From: Prochlorococcus marinus str. MIT 9401
GTDB lineage: Bacteria > Cyanobacteriota > Cyanobacteriia > PCC-6307 > Cyanobiaceae
Length of the DNA: 64,000 nt
NCBI RefSeq assembly: GCF_000760095.1
Contig: NZ_JNAR01000016.1
Coordinates: 186,001-250,000 of the forward strand
Direction of reading: 5' to 3'
Position numbers and translations under genes: made by a program. The notes beneath the pieces are model-generated. The model did no database searches. It was given only the letters and a program-made list of their open reading frames with translations, and was not told where the DNA came from. This document shows, piece after piece, positions 48,372-57,411 of this stretch (its first letter is position 1; every line of letters begins with the position of its first letter).

Positions 48372-49005
48372 CCTCTTCAGCGAAGTCCATCTGATTTTTT
48401 TCTATACCTTCACCTAGTGTATATCTTGTAAAGCGTCTTACTTTGATATTTTCCCCAATTTTTGCAGCTGCTTGTTTAACGAGATCCTCAACTGTAAGAG
48501 AACTATCTTTAATATAAGGTTGTGAAAGTAAAACCAGCTCATTAAGTCTTTTCGTTATTCTCCCTTCAACTATTTTTTCTTTAATCTGTTCTGGTTTTCC
48601 AGATAAATCATCTCGCCCCATTTCAATCTGCTTTTCTTTTTCCACTACATCTTCTGGTATTTGATCAATTGAGACATATTCAACATTTGGGCAGGCTGCT
48701 ACTTGCATTGAGACATCCTTCAAAAGAGATTGGAAAATATCACCTCTAGCGACAAAATCAGTTTCACAATTTAACTCAAGTAAAACGCCCACTCTTGATC
48801 CAGTATGTATGTAACTACCAATTGAGCCTTCAGCCGCAACTCTTCCTGATTTCTTTTCAGCACTAGCTATGCCTTTCTTTCTTAACCATTCCAAAGCTTT
48901 ATCAACATTTCCATCAGTTTCTTTAAGTGCTTTTTTGCAATCCATCATTCCTGCGCCAGTCTTGTCTCTAAGATCTTTAACAAGTTTTGCTGTAATGTTT
49001 CCCAT
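48349..49005 (-). CDS. tsf: Elongation factor Ts
   Basis: Nucleotide exchange factor for EF-Tu, 218 residues, the short cyanobacterial/plastid size class. The N-terminal UBA module [19 protein letters not shown] and the core [13 protein letters not shown] (EF-Tu-contacting TDFV) are complete. It follows rpsB with a 39-bp spacer in the usual rpsB-tsf order. Confidence 0.97.
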   Translation of the reverse strand: MGNITAKLVKDLRDKTGAGMMDCKKALKETDGNVDKALEWLRKKGIASAEKKSGRVAAEGSIGSYIHTGSRVGVLLELNCETDFVARGDIFQSLLKDVSMQVAACPNVEYVSIDQIPEDVVEKEKQIEMGRDDLSGKPEQIKEKIVEGRITKRLNELVLLSQPYIKDSSLTVEDLVKQAAAKIGENIKVRRFTRYTLGEGIEKNQMDFAEEVASMQSN

Positions 49006-49044
49006 TTGAAGTAATAAAGTAATTAGTAAATTTTAAAGTGTAAT

Positions 49045-49749
49045 TTAATTTTTTCTTTCAGCATTAGAACCCTTTCTGCCCTCATTAATAGCATCTGCAA
49101 GCCTTCCTAAAATAAGTTGAACAGATCTAACGGCATCATCGTTACATGGAATGGGAACCTCACACAAATCCGGATCGCAGTTTGTATCCAACATTGATAC
49201 CAATGAGATATCTAATTTTCTGGCTTCTAGTACTGCATTAGATTCTCTTCTCTGATCAACTAAAACAACTACATCAGGTAATCTTCTCATACCCTTAAGT
49301 CCGCCTAAATATTTTTGTAATCTTTCAAGTTCTCTCCTTAAAACTGCAGCTTCTTTTTTAGGCCTCATTGCTATTGAACCACTACTTTCCATTCTTTCTA
49401 GATCTTTTAATCTTTCAATCCTAGCTTTCATTGTTGTCCAATTAGTCAACATCCCTCCAAGCCATCTTTGATTTACATATGCAGCTCCACATCGAGTAGC
49501 TTCCTGAGCTACTACATCTGATGCTTGTTTTTTTGTACCGACGAATAAGAAACGTTTACCACTTTTTGCTGCGTTTCTTGTCCATTTATACGCATTGTTC
49601 ATACACAATGCTGTTTTCACAAGATCAATAATATGAACTCCGTTTCTTGCGCAATAAATATACTTAGACATCTTGGGATTCCAACGTCTAGTTTGATGCC
49701 CAAAATGAGCACCAGCTTCCATCATTTCCGATAGTGATACAACAGCCAT
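49045..49749 (-). CDS. rpsB: 30S ribosomal protein S2
   Basis: 234 residues beginning [25 protein letters not shown], the family signature, with FVGTKKQA and [12 protein letters not shown] and the C-terminal [18 protein letters not shown]. Structural part of the small subunit. The leader between this gene and the upstream glycosyltransferase gene contains two interleaved inverted repeats ending 10 bases before the ATG, a likely site of autoregulation. Confidence 0.97.
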   Translation of the reverse strand: MAVVSLSEMMEAGAHFGHQTRRWNPKMSKYIYCARNGVHIIDLVKTALCMNNAYKWTRNAAKSGKRFLFVGTKKQASDVVAQEATRCGAAYVNQRWLGGMLTNWTTMKARIERLKDLERMESSGSIAMRPKKEAAVLRRELERLQKYLGGLKGMRRLPDVVVLVDQRRESNAVLEARKLDISLVSMLDTNCDPDLCEVPIPCNDDAVRSVQLILGRLADAINEGRKGSNAERKN

Positions 49750-49759
49750 AATTTAAAAG

Positions 49760-49823
49760 GGTTTCGGGTTAGCCTCCATCTGACGGGGAATTTATATTAC
49801 TAAATCACCCGAAACTGTCAGAT
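49760..49823 (-). promoter_or_regulatory. rpsB leader with interleaved inverted repeats (pseudoknot candidate)
   Basis: In mRNA order: CATCTGAC (49823-49816), one base, GTTTCGGGT (49814-49806), 22 bases, GTCAGATG (49783-49776), seven bases, ACCCGAAAC (49768-49760). The first pairs perfectly with the third (8 bp) and the second with the fourth (9 bp). The crossing order gives an H-type pseudoknot or two exclusive hairpins. The last arm ends 10 bases before the rpsB ATG, covering the ribosome-binding region, as expected for S2 autoregulation. Confidence 0.75.
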
Positions 49824-49877
49824 GTGTGAATTTGGATTTCATTGATTCTAGCAAGTGATGCGTATTTATAAAAGCTT

Positions 49878-50789
49878 TTACCTTGATTTACTTAATTGTT
49901 TAATGTAAATCATATTTAGAGGGATCCTAAGTATTTCAAGTGCAAGTCTATTTCTTCTTATATTTACTAGTAATTTTAATAAAGGTAGAATTCTATCAAT
50001 ACTGATTAATCCCCCCAAACAAAGAATTTTCCAAAACAAATTATGAAGAGGAGTTAATTGAATCATAAATCTAACCCTTAAATTTGGATGTTTATTATAA
50101 AAAACCAAAGCCATTTTTGCCCTTTCTTTTTCTTGAGCTATTAATGAATCTATTTGTTCGCAATTAAATGGTGGATGCCAATGAAAACCAACTGCATTAG
50201 GACATTTAATTAATTTTGTCCCAATTTTTTTTAATCTTTCTCCAAGTTCTAAATCCTCCCAGCCATAAAGACTAAAAGAGGTATCAAATAAACCTGCCCT
50301 TAAAATCAATTCTTTTGATATCGCAACATTCCCAGTAGCGAAGTAAGCAAAAGAAGTGTCCATTATTTTATGTTTTTCACTCTGGGGATTTAGAAAATTA
50401 GATGTATTGACCACAGAGCCATAGGTAAAACATTTCTTATCATTTTTTTTCCAATAGGAAAGTAATTTATCAACGTGGCAATTTATAAAATTATCTAAAA
50501 CAATAAGATCACTATCAATAAATATAATGATTTCATATTTTGATTTAATTACACCAAGATTTCTTCCCAGCGCAGGTCCTCCATGTTCTTGCTGAAAGAG
50601 AATCACGTGTGGGAGATTAGCTTTATTTTTATTTATCCATGAGCTTGTTCCATCAGTAGATCCATCATCAACTACTAAAACTTCATAATTACTTAAATTT
50701 GGATTTAATTTTTGATTCTCAAGCGCAGCGAGACATTTCTTTAATATAGGTAATCGATTGTAAGTCGGTATAATAATACTTACATTCAT
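49878..50789 (-). CDS. Glycosyltransferase family 2
   Basis: 303 residues. SIIIPTYNRLPILKKCLAALENQ opens the GT-A fold; VVDDGSTDGT and FIDSDLIV give the nucleotide-sugar and metal-binding acidic residues; YGWEDLELGERLKKIG is the ED-type acceptor-site motif. The C-terminal part is a helical tail without clear membrane segments. Likely adds a sugar in surface polysaccharide or LPS synthesis. It is not in a large polysaccharide cluster. Confidence 0.88.
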   Translation of the reverse strand: MNVSIIIPTYNRLPILKKCLAALENQKLNPNLSNYEVLVVDDGSTDGTSSWINKNKANLPHVILFQQEHGGPALGRNLGVIKSKYEIIIFIDSDLIVLDNFINCHVDKLLSYWKKNDKKCFTYGSVVNTSNFLNPQSEKHKIMDTSFAYFATGNVAISKELILRAGLFDTSFSLYGWEDLELGERLKKIGTKLIKCPNAVGFHWHPPFNCEQIDSLIAQEKERAKMALVFYNKHPNLRVRFMIQLTPLHNLFWKILCLGGLISIDRILPLLKLLVNIRRNRLALEILRIPLNMIYIKQLSKSR

Positions 50790-50851
50790 GATCAGGACTT
50801 AAATATGCATAGTATATTGAACTCAAAAAAGATAAAAATAAAAAATATCCC

Positions 50852-51001
50852 CTAATCAGCTGCACCGCCATTATTAAGTGTACCTGTAACGTTTCCACCC
50901 TCAGGTCTTCCATCAGTTCTTAATTTCCTTTTTTTGAATTTTCTAGCATACGCTCTATTACGATCCTGCTTTTCTTTTTTTAGATTCCTTCTCTTAGACA
51001 T
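50852..51001 (-). CDS. Very small basic protein, 49 aa
   Basis: ATG 51001 to TAG 50852. The first 30 residues are strongly basic (MSKRRNLKKEKQDRNRAYAR, then KFKKRKLR), and the last 19 are glycine- and asparagine-rich (GGNVTGTLNNGGAAD). The basic part suggests RNA or ribosome binding. It sits 40 bp downstream of devA on the same strand. Family not recognised. The frame is uninterrupted and starts at a clear ATG. Confidence 0.7.
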   Translation of the reverse strand: MSKRRNLKKEKQDRNRAYARKFKKRKLRTDGRPEGGNVTGTLNNGGAAD

Positions 51002-51041
51002 GAAATTTTTAACTTTAGATTATATTAGCTCACTATGAGCA

Positions 51042-51749
51042 CTAATATATTTTACCATCCTCCATATTTAATATCCTATCCGCCATATCAGAAATTCTCG
51101 GATCGTGGGTCACCATAAGTACAGAACAATTTTGCTCTTTTGCTAGTTTTCTTAAAAGGGTTACTATTTCTCTTCCTGTGACGCTATCTAAAGCAGAAGT
51201 GGGCTCATCAGCCAATAAAAGTTTTGGGTTAGCAGATAAAGCTCGAGCAATTGCTACTCTTTGTTTCTGCCCACCAGATAAGTCATTTGGCAACTTTTTA
51301 TGATGTTCTTCTAGTCCTACTGCTGACAACCAATTACGAGCTATTTCACGTCTCTGCAAATATGTTAAACCTTTTATTAAATCGGCACCCATTTGAACAT
51401 TTTGTTCTGCTGTTAAACATCTCAGAAGATTGTGCCCTTGAAAGATCATTCCAATACTTCTTCTAAGAATCTGACGCGTTTTCCTTGATGCACCATTTAA
51501 TTGATTACTTAATACAGTTAAATCTCCACTTTGACAAGTTCTCAAGGCCCCAATTAAGGTTAAGAGAGTTGTTTTACCGCATCCAGAAGGTCCTTTTAAG
51601 AGAACCAACTCTCCTTTATCAATATTTAAATTAACGTCATTAAGAACTTGTTTTTTATTCTCATTTTTTCCATAAAAATGACTCAAATTATTTATTGAAA
51701 CTGTTTTAAAGTTTTTAACATTGGTTTTTAATTTATTAGCTTTAACCAT
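51042..51749 (-). CDS. devA: DevA-type ABC exporter ATPase
   Basis: 235 residues of the MacB/LolD/DevA ATPase group: Walker [22 protein letters not shown]-loop IFQGHNLLRCLTAEQNV, signature NDLSGGQKQRVAIARAL, Walker B LLLADEPTSALD and the switch histidine VMVTHDPRISD. It is third after devB and devC. In filamentous cyanobacteria DevBCA exports heterocyst glycolipids through a TolC-like channel; unicellular species use related sets for other envelope molecules. Confidence 0.92.
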   Translation of the reverse strand: MVKANKLKTNVKNFKTVSINNLSHFYGKNENKKQVLNDVNLNIDKGELVLLKGPSGCGKTTLLTLIGALRTCQSGDLTVLSNQLNGASRKTRQILRRSIGMIFQGHNLLRCLTAEQNVQMGADLIKGLTYLQRREIARNWLSAVGLEEHHKKLPNDLSGGQKQRVAIARALSANPKLLLADEPTSALDSVTGREIVTLLRKLAKEQNCSVLMVTHDPRISDMADRILNMEDGKIY

Positions 51750-51762
51750 TTATGTTTAATTA

Positions 51763-52935
51763 TTAGAAAATTTCAGCAGGATCAGCGTCAACTAGTTTAC
51801 GCATCGCAACAGCAGCAGATCCCATACACATTACTAAAACTAATACGAAAATTAAAATCGTTTTGTCTGCATCCATTATTATTGGGAGTTTGGTAGATTT
51901 CCTTATTACTGAGTAAAGAACTTGACCAGAGAAATAAGCAGGTAAATAACCAAATAATGCCAACAAAAAACCCTCTCTAGCTACTACAAAGAAAAGCGAT
52001 TTAAGTCTATACCCCATTGCCAACAAGGTGGCGTACTCTGGGAGATGGTCTGTAACGTCACTATAAAGTATTTGATAAACGACAACACACCCTACAACGA
52101 AACCCATCAATGCTCCCAAACTAAATATAAAACCTATTGCAGTACTATTTTTCCAATAATCCTTCTCAAAATCTATAAATTGATTTTTTGTAAGAACTCG
52201 AACATCATTTGGAAGTGAGTTATTTAATATTCTTGAAATCAATTCAGGATCAGATCCTTTTTTTAGCTTTACCAAACCAATCTCTATACTTCCAGGAGGA
52301 TTAGCAGGAAAAAGTCTTAAGAAGGTTTCTCGGCTAGTTATCAAATTACCATCTGCTCCAAAAGATGGTCCCAACTCTACAAGGTCTTCAACAATTACTC
52401 TTTTCCCAGCGACCTCAGTCTCAACTTTTTTTTCTGATAAAAACCATTCTTCAATTGGTCCAAATTCAGGTCTAGATAGTTTGTCAAAAAGAACTCTTGA
52501 TGGATTTCTCAATTTATAAGCTTTCCTTGCGAATCCATCATCCAAAAGAAGTGAATCGGAGGGATTAAAACCTAATGCAAGTATCGATCTAGTCTTAAGA
52601 CTTTCGGGATTCCTCCAAAGTAAATAATTTAGATTAACGGGAGCAGTTTTTTCAACATCTTCTAATGCCAAAGTTTGTATCAACCTTCTTTTTGGGAATC
52701 CACTCATACTTATAGAACTTTTTGATCTAGGACTTATTAAAACAAGATCAGCATCTAAAAGTTTATGGATAGTTACGCTCGTGTCAAATAAACCATCTCT
52801 AAAACCTAATTGCATAAACATCAAAATCCCTGCAAAACTTATTCCTGCTATGGCAACTGCAAGCCTCAATGGTTGCCTAGTTAATAACAACCAAGCTAAA
52901 GGTATTTTTCTGAATTTTAAAAAAGAAAAACTCAT
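51763..52935 (-). CDS. devC: DevC-type ABC exporter permease
   Basis: 390 residues. One N-terminal membrane helix (LAVAIAGISFAGILMFMQLGFRDGLFDT, the DevC signature), a large periplasmic domain (about 55-255), and three C-terminal helices (IGFIFSLGALMGFVVGCVVVYQIL onward). This four-helix FtsX/MacB topology matches mechanotransmitting exporters. Its ATG overlaps the devB stop by one base (TAATG). Confidence 0.92.
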   Translation of the reverse strand: MSFSFLKFRKIPLAWLLLTRQPLRLAVAIAGISFAGILMFMQLGFRDGLFDTSVTIHKLLDADLVLISPRSKSSISMSGFPKRRLIQTLALEDVEKTAPVNLNYLLWRNPESLKTRSILALGFNPSDSLLLDDGFARKAYKLRNPSRVLFDKLSRPEFGPIEEWFLSEKKVETEVAGKRVIVEDLVELGPSFGADGNLITSRETFLRLFPANPPGSIEIGLVKLKKGSDPELISRILNNSLPNDVRVLTKNQFIDFEKDYWKNSTAIGFIFSLGALMGFVVGCVVVYQILYSDVTDHLPEYATLLAMGYRLKSLFFVVAREGFLLALFGYLPAYFSGQVLYSVIRKSTKLPIIMDADKTILIFVLVLVMCMGSAAVAMRKLVDADPAEIF

Positions 52936-53846
52936 TAGGGAATAAATTTTGCAATCACTTTCATTCCTGCATAATTTTGCACGATATCTATTGAATCTTG
53001 ATCTAGTTTTACTAGTACCTCAATAATTCTCGAATCAGCATCCCCTGTTGGGTCAGTCGACAAGACTTTTCTTTGTTTTACTTGAGGACTAATCCTAATT
53101 ACCTTTCCTTTAAGACTTTTTTGGAAACCACCATTCTCACTGATCAATTCAACATTCTGAGAAATAAAGACTCTGTCGATATCAGATTCATAAACCTCTA
53201 TCAAGGCTTCCATTTTTTGACTAGAACCAATTTCCAAGATCCCTTCATTTTTTGGCCTCTCGCCAACTCTCGTGTTTATTCCAAGGATAAAACCATCAAT
53301 TGGACTCCTTAGTTTTGAATTAAATAAATCTATCTTGATATTTTTTTGATCTCCCATGAGGTTTATTTTTTGTTTTTGTAATTTTAGTAATTCATCTTTT
53401 CTCTGCGAAAACTGTACAAAAGAATATGCATCCTTGCTCAAAGCTGACTCATACCTTTGAATTTGATCTTTCTTTAGGGTAATTTCATCGTTAATGTTAT
53501 TAATTAAATTTTCATTTCTTTCAAGATCAGAAATTAACTTTTCTCTATTTTCAAAAATTGCGAGAATATCTCCTTTTTTCACAAAATCACCCTCATTTAC
53601 CAAAATCTGTACAACTCGAGGGGATGAGCCAAACTGAGTTATTGGAGCAGCCAATTGCCTTACCTCTCCCGAAGGGGAAAGTTGACCGAGTGCGGCGACA
53701 GCTGCAATAGTAGGAATAATATCTGAATTTATTTCCTCTTTAAATGTTGAATCTGAATTTTTGCTAGTACAGGAAATGATCCCAAGAGTTAATGGTGAAA
53801 ATAATAATAAATAAATAAATAAATTTTTAAATGTTTTTAATTTCAT
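52935..53846 (-). CDS. devB: DevB-type membrane fusion protein (HlyD family), lipoprotein candidate
   Basis: Periplasmic adaptor joining DevCA to an outer-membrane channel. I use ATG 53846 (303 aa), giving [20 protein letters not shown] and a lipobox-like IISC cysteine near residue 27. TTLEs upstream to 53888 would run into pcyA. The biotinyl-lipoyl halves are VVQILVNEGDFVKKGDILAIF and LRSPIDGFILGINTRVGERP, with a coiled-coil hairpin between them (about 105-170). The start codon shares a base with the pcyA stop (TAATG). Confidence 0.9.
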   Translation of the reverse strand: MKLKTFKNLFIYLLLFSPLTLGIISCTSKNSDSTFKEEINSDIIPTIAAVAALGQLSPSGEVRQLAAPITQFGSSPRVVQILVNEGDFVKKGDILAIFENREKLISDLERNENLINNINDEITLKKDQIQRYESALSKDAYSFVQFSQRKDELLKLQKQKINLMGDQKNIKIDLFNSKLRSPIDGFILGINTRVGERPKNEGILEIGSSQKMEALIEVYESDIDRVFISQNVELISENGGFQKSLKGKVIRISPQVKQRKVLSTDPTGDADSRIIEVLVKLDQDSIDIVQNYAGMKVIAKFIP

Positions 53847-54571
53847 TAAAAATCGAAGAGCACTGTTTTTATATATTTCTTGACCCATTTTTCATCAAAA
53901 TATTTTAAAAGAACCATGCTTGTCTTTTCATTTTTCATCTGTTGCACACAATAATTTTTTTGATAATCCATTCTCTCTTTAATAATATCCTCCTTAAAAT
54001 CAGGTTTAGTTTCTTTACTTAATTTGATCAAAATAGTAAGGTATTCTTTAACAACTCTGCAAAAATCATTTTTTTCAGATGTGCTTTTTAAAGAAGCAAA
54101 AAATACATTTTTAGAAAAAATTTCCCCCCAGTTAGGAATTTCTCTCAATGAAGTGAAAGAACTTTTATCAACTTCAGAAAGAGATTTTTCATATTTAACA
54201 CCTTGATTTCGAGATGCTGGTGACAAATCAACAATAGCAGCAGAGACAATATCATTTATTTTTACTAAATCCATCCCAAAAATCGGAATATCAAATTTTG
54301 GATCAGGGAAAAAAACGCAGTGTAAAATCTTAAGGTTCTTTGAAAATTCTGCTACTTCGATATGTAACTTTCTAAATCCTTTTGCTTTATGAAATTCATT
54401 TTCAATATAAAGTTCTCTACCTATTTCGTTAGATATTATATTAGTAAAATTTGGATCGATTTTTATACTCTCAAGCTCCTCAAGCATGGATCTATGATCT
54501 CTGATATTTTGTAACAAGTCCAAAATAAGAGGGTCTTTTAATTTTGTTTTAGTAAAAGATTCAGACAACAA
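53846..54571 (-). CDS. pcyA: Phycocyanobilin:ferredoxin oxidoreductase
   Basis: Four-electron reduction of biliverdin IX-alpha to phycocyanobilin. 241 residues. The catalytic residues known in Synechocystis PcyA (E76, H88, D105) correspond to E72 in [12 protein letters not shown]84 in KILHCVFFP and D101 in FGMDLV. So the enzyme looks active, although such cells use divinyl chlorophyll antennae rather than phycobilisomes. It leads a coupled operon with devB, devC and devA. Confidence 0.93.
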   Translation of the reverse strand: MLSESFTKTKLKDPLILDLLQNIRDHRSMLEELESIKIDPNFTNIISNEIGRELYIENEFHKAKGFRKLHIEVAEFSKNLKILHCVFFPDPKFDIPIFGMDLVKINDIVSAAIVDLSPASRNQGVKYEKSLSEVDKSSFTSLREIPNWGEIFSKNVFFASLKSTSEKNDFCRVVKEYLTILIKLSKETKPDFKEDIIKERMDYQKNYCVQQMKNEKTSMVLLKYFDEKWVKKYIKTVLFDF

Positions 54572-54612
54572 GGCTAAAAAGTACCAAAATAGAGTTTAAA
54601 GAGAGGTTTTAA

Positions 54613-55875
54613 ATGAATGTAGGAGTCGTTAACTACTATACCCATTCAAGCAAAACTAAATGTGTGTTTGTGGATAATAAAGAATTACCGCTTATAAGCA
54701 TTGATATTTGGTGCAAAGCAGGTTCATCATTTGAGGAAGTTGATAAAAACGGCACTGCTCATTTTCTAGAGCATATGATTTTTAAAGGATCTAACAAAAT
54801 AATGCCAGGCGAATTTGATTATAAAATTGAATCACTTGGCGGATTAAGCAACGCTTCAACAGGTTATGATGATGTACATTACCACGTCCTAGTTCCACCA
54901 TGTAACTTTAGAGAATCACTTGCTCTTTTGACAAATATTGTCGTTTCTCCAAATTTTAATCCTGATGAATTTATAAAAGAAAAAGGGGTTGTTATTGATG
55001 AAATAAAACAACAAAATGATCAGCCTGAGGAAAGATTATTTAATTATTTTTTGAAAAGGGTTTGGCTAATTCCAAATTATGCAAATTCGATTCTGGGAAG
55101 TGAAAATAGTATTAAAAACTTAGAGATAAGTGACCTTGAGAAATTTCATAGAAAACATTACACTACCGATAAAATTTGTATTGCAATAGCTGGTTGTCTT
55201 TCAAAGGAAATTTATAAAACTTTTGAAAAAAGTGACCTATCTGACATATATAAAAATTTCAATTATCAAGATTCAAATCCAATAAATCTAAAAAAAAATA
55301 ATCCTATTTCAAAAATCAGGAATGGTAGAGAGTTAATTAAGTTTGACAATTTAGAATTTTCAAGAATTTTTATGGCATGGTTAATCCCAAACCTAAATGA
55401 TCAAAAAAATATTATTGGACTTGAGATATTAGCATCAATACTCTCTGTAGGAAGAAACAGCAGGTTAGTAAAATCTTTAAAAGAAGATAGTAATCTTGTT
55501 GAGTCAGTATATGTTGATGTGAACGCTGGGGAATTAGCTGGATTATTTATAGTGGAAGCAAGTTGTGAATCCAAAGATATTTTCTTAGTAGAAAAACAAA
55601 TCAATAGAATATTAGATGAAGTTTCAAATTTTAATGACTTAACTTTGGATGAAATAAATAAAGCAATAAATATTGTAAAAAGTAATTATATTTTTAATTT
55701 AGAGACATCCACACAGCTTTCTTCATTCTTTGGTAATGAATTGCTTTGGGGTAGAGAATCTTCAATCGATAATTTAGAAAATAATTTAAAATATTGGAAT
55801 GAATTGGATAATTTCAAAGAGATAACAAAATATATAGATGGAGACAAATTCACCTTACTTGCCTCTCCTAGTTAA
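54613..55875 (+). CDS. M16 zinc peptidase, catalytic subunit
   Basis: 420 residues with the inverted zinc motif H50-F-L-E53-H54 in TAHFLEHMIFKGS and the distal acidic ligand in GVVIDEIKQQNDQPEERLF. The two-domain pitrilysin/processing-peptidase fold is complete. It degrades short peptides or acts on signal peptides in similar bacteria. Its stop overlaps the start of the non-catalytic partner by one base (TAATG). It is divergent from pcyA with a 41-bp spacer. Confidence 0.93.
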   Translation: MNVGVVNYYTHSSKTKCVFVDNKELPLISIDIWCKAGSSFEEVDKNGTAHFLEHMIFKGSNKIMPGEFDYKIESLGGLSNASTGYDDVHYHVLVPPCNFRESLALLTNIVVSPNFNPDEFIKEKGVVIDEIKQQNDQPEERLFNYFLKRVWLIPNYANSILGSENSIKNLEISDLEKFHRKHYTTDKICIAIAGCLSKEIYKTFEKSDLSDIYKNFNYQDSNPINLKKNNPISKIRNGRELIKFDNLEFSRIFMAWLIPNLNDQKNIIGLEILASILSVGRNSRLVKSLKEDSNLVESVYVDVNAGELAGLFIVEASCESKDIFLVEKQINRILDEVSNFNDLTLDEINKAINIVKSNYIFNLETSTQLSSFFGNELLWGRESSIDNLENNLKYWNELDNFKEITKYIDGDKFTLLASPS

Positions 55876-57092
55876 TGTTAAAAAAATATTTTATAGATAA
55901 CAAAAAGAGAAATTTTTCAATAGCTTCTATTTGGATTAAAGGGGGCAGTGACATGGATAGCACCAACAAAAAAGGGGTAAATAAGATTCTTTGTTCATTA
56001 CTTACCAGAGGATGCGAAGGTTTTAATAATTTCACTTTCGCCGATTATATTGAATCCTATGGAGCAGAATTAAATCAAGAAGTATTTGAAGATGGTATAT
56101 CAATTAGCATTAAATGCCTAAATGAATATTTCTGCAAATTATCTCCCTTATTAGATTTAGTGATTAATAAGCCAATTCTTTCAGAAACTGAATTTAAAAA
56201 AGTAAAAAAATCTTCTATTGATAACATTAAAAGAAATAAAGAGAATCCGTTCAATATCTGTTTTGAAAAATGGAGAAAAATTGTTTACTCAAATCATCCC
56301 TATGCTTTCAACACAATTGGCGTTGAAAATGATGTCTTAAAGATTACATATGAAGATGTCCTACTTGAGTTTAAAAATTTCAAAAATAGAGAAAAGTATT
56401 TAATTTCAAATAATCACGAAATAAATGGAGAAGATATTGGAACATTAGGAAAAATAATCCTAAAAGAGAAATCAGTACGTGTAAATAATAATTTAAGTCC
56501 TATAAATAGATTTGATTACATCAATAATAATTCAAATCAAACAATAATAATGATGGGGGACCAAACTTGCTCTCGAAGAAGTAATGAGTATTTGCCTCTT
56601 AAAGTTTTGGAGTCATATTTATCTTATGGAATGAGCGCTGCTTTATTTAAACTTTTTAGAGAAAAACATGGTATTACTTACGATTTAGGTGTTTATTATC
56701 CTATCAGGAGTGGAAATGCCCCATTTTTAATTTATTTATCAGTATCCAATAAACAAGCCCTTTTTGCTTTTGAACTTTTAACAAATCTATGGAAAAATTT
56801 AATCTCTAATCCATTGACTGATGCTGAAATATTTTTAGCAAAAGAAAAACTAAAAGGTTCTTTTCTCTTGGGAAATCAATCACTAGATGAAATTTTACAG
56901 AGAGATATACAATTAATTAGTTATGGAATATTACCTAATTCCGAAGTTGATTTACATACAAAAATAGAGGAAATATCATCGCTAGATATTTTTAAAATAG
57001 TAAATAAGTATTTTTCAAAACCATTTTTAAGCATTTCTGGCAATGAAGAAATATGTTTAGAAATTTCTAAAAGGTGGAAAAAAAACTTTTGA
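55875..57092 (+). CDS. M16 family peptidase partner lacking the zinc motif
   Basis: 405 residues homologous to the previous protein but without HXXEH at the N terminus (where IASIWIKGGSDMDSTNKKG is followed by LCSLLTRGC). The C-terminal half keeps FKLFREKHGITYDLGVYYP, the arginine/tyrosine element that completes the active site in heterodimeric M16B enzymes. The pair is expected to form a heterodimer of alpha/beta type. Confidence 0.9.
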   Translation: MLKKYFIDNKKRNFSIASIWIKGGSDMDSTNKKGVNKILCSLLTRGCEGFNNFTFADYIESYGAELNQEVFEDGISISIKCLNEYFCKLSPLLDLVINKPILSETEFKKVKKSSIDNIKRNKENPFNICFEKWRKIVYSNHPYAFNTIGVENDVLKITYEDVLLEFKNFKNREKYLISNNHEINGEDIGTLGKIILKEKSVRVNNNLSPINRFDYINNNSNQTIIMMGDQTCSRRSNEYLPLKVLESYLSYGMSAALFKLFREKHGITYDLGVYYPIRSGNAPFLIYLSVSNKQALFAFELLTNLWKNLISNPLTDAEIFLAKEKLKGSFLLGNQSLDEILQRDIQLISYGILPNSEVDLHTKIEEISSLDIFKIVNKYFSKPFLSISGNEEICLEISKRWKKNF

Positions 57093-57093
57093 G

Positions 57094-57303
57094 TTAATTT
57101 TTTTCAATCTTATTAATGTCGATTAAAAACGAACCTCTTCTAAACTTTACTTCAACAGTATCTGGGGATTTGATTGATAGGATTTCTCCAACTTCATCGA
57201 TTGCAACAAGATCAGGTGGTCTTAACATAGGCATATTATCTGAAGTCTTTAAGTAAGAGACTGGAGCAATCAACTTAACCTTATCGTTGATCTCAAATTT
57301 CAT
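57094..57303 (-). CDS. sipA: SipA-like regulator (DUF3148)
   Basis: 69-residue SH3-like protein. The family core YLKTSDNMPMLRPPDLVAIDEVG is recognisable and is followed by the strand VEVKFRRGSFLIDIN. SipA binds the sensor kinase NblS in Synechococcus and increases its activity in high-light and nutrient signalling. The sensor itself is not in this window. It ends two bases from the convergent M16 gene. Confidence 0.88.
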   Translation of the reverse strand: MKFEINDKVKLIAPVSYLKTSDNMPMLRPPDLVAIDEVGEILSIKSPDTVEVKFRRGSFLIDINKIEKN

Positions 57304-57411
57304 TTATAATTTTGGATACATTCAACAGTAGTATAAGCATAAAGTTAGAGAAAATATCAACGAAATGCACTGATTCATTCTAGAATCTCTGCATTGATTA
57401 TCGACAAATTA

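Noticed and set aside
50719-50913. 64-residue minus-strand frame upstream of the glycosyltransferase
   Set aside because: It overlaps both the glycosyltransferase start and the 49-aa basic protein in another frame and shows no coding features.
53847-53888. Longer N terminus for devB starting within pcyA
   Set aside because: It would overlap pcyA by 43 bp and place a polar stretch before the signal peptide; ATG 53846 gives a TAATG junction and a proper signal sequence.
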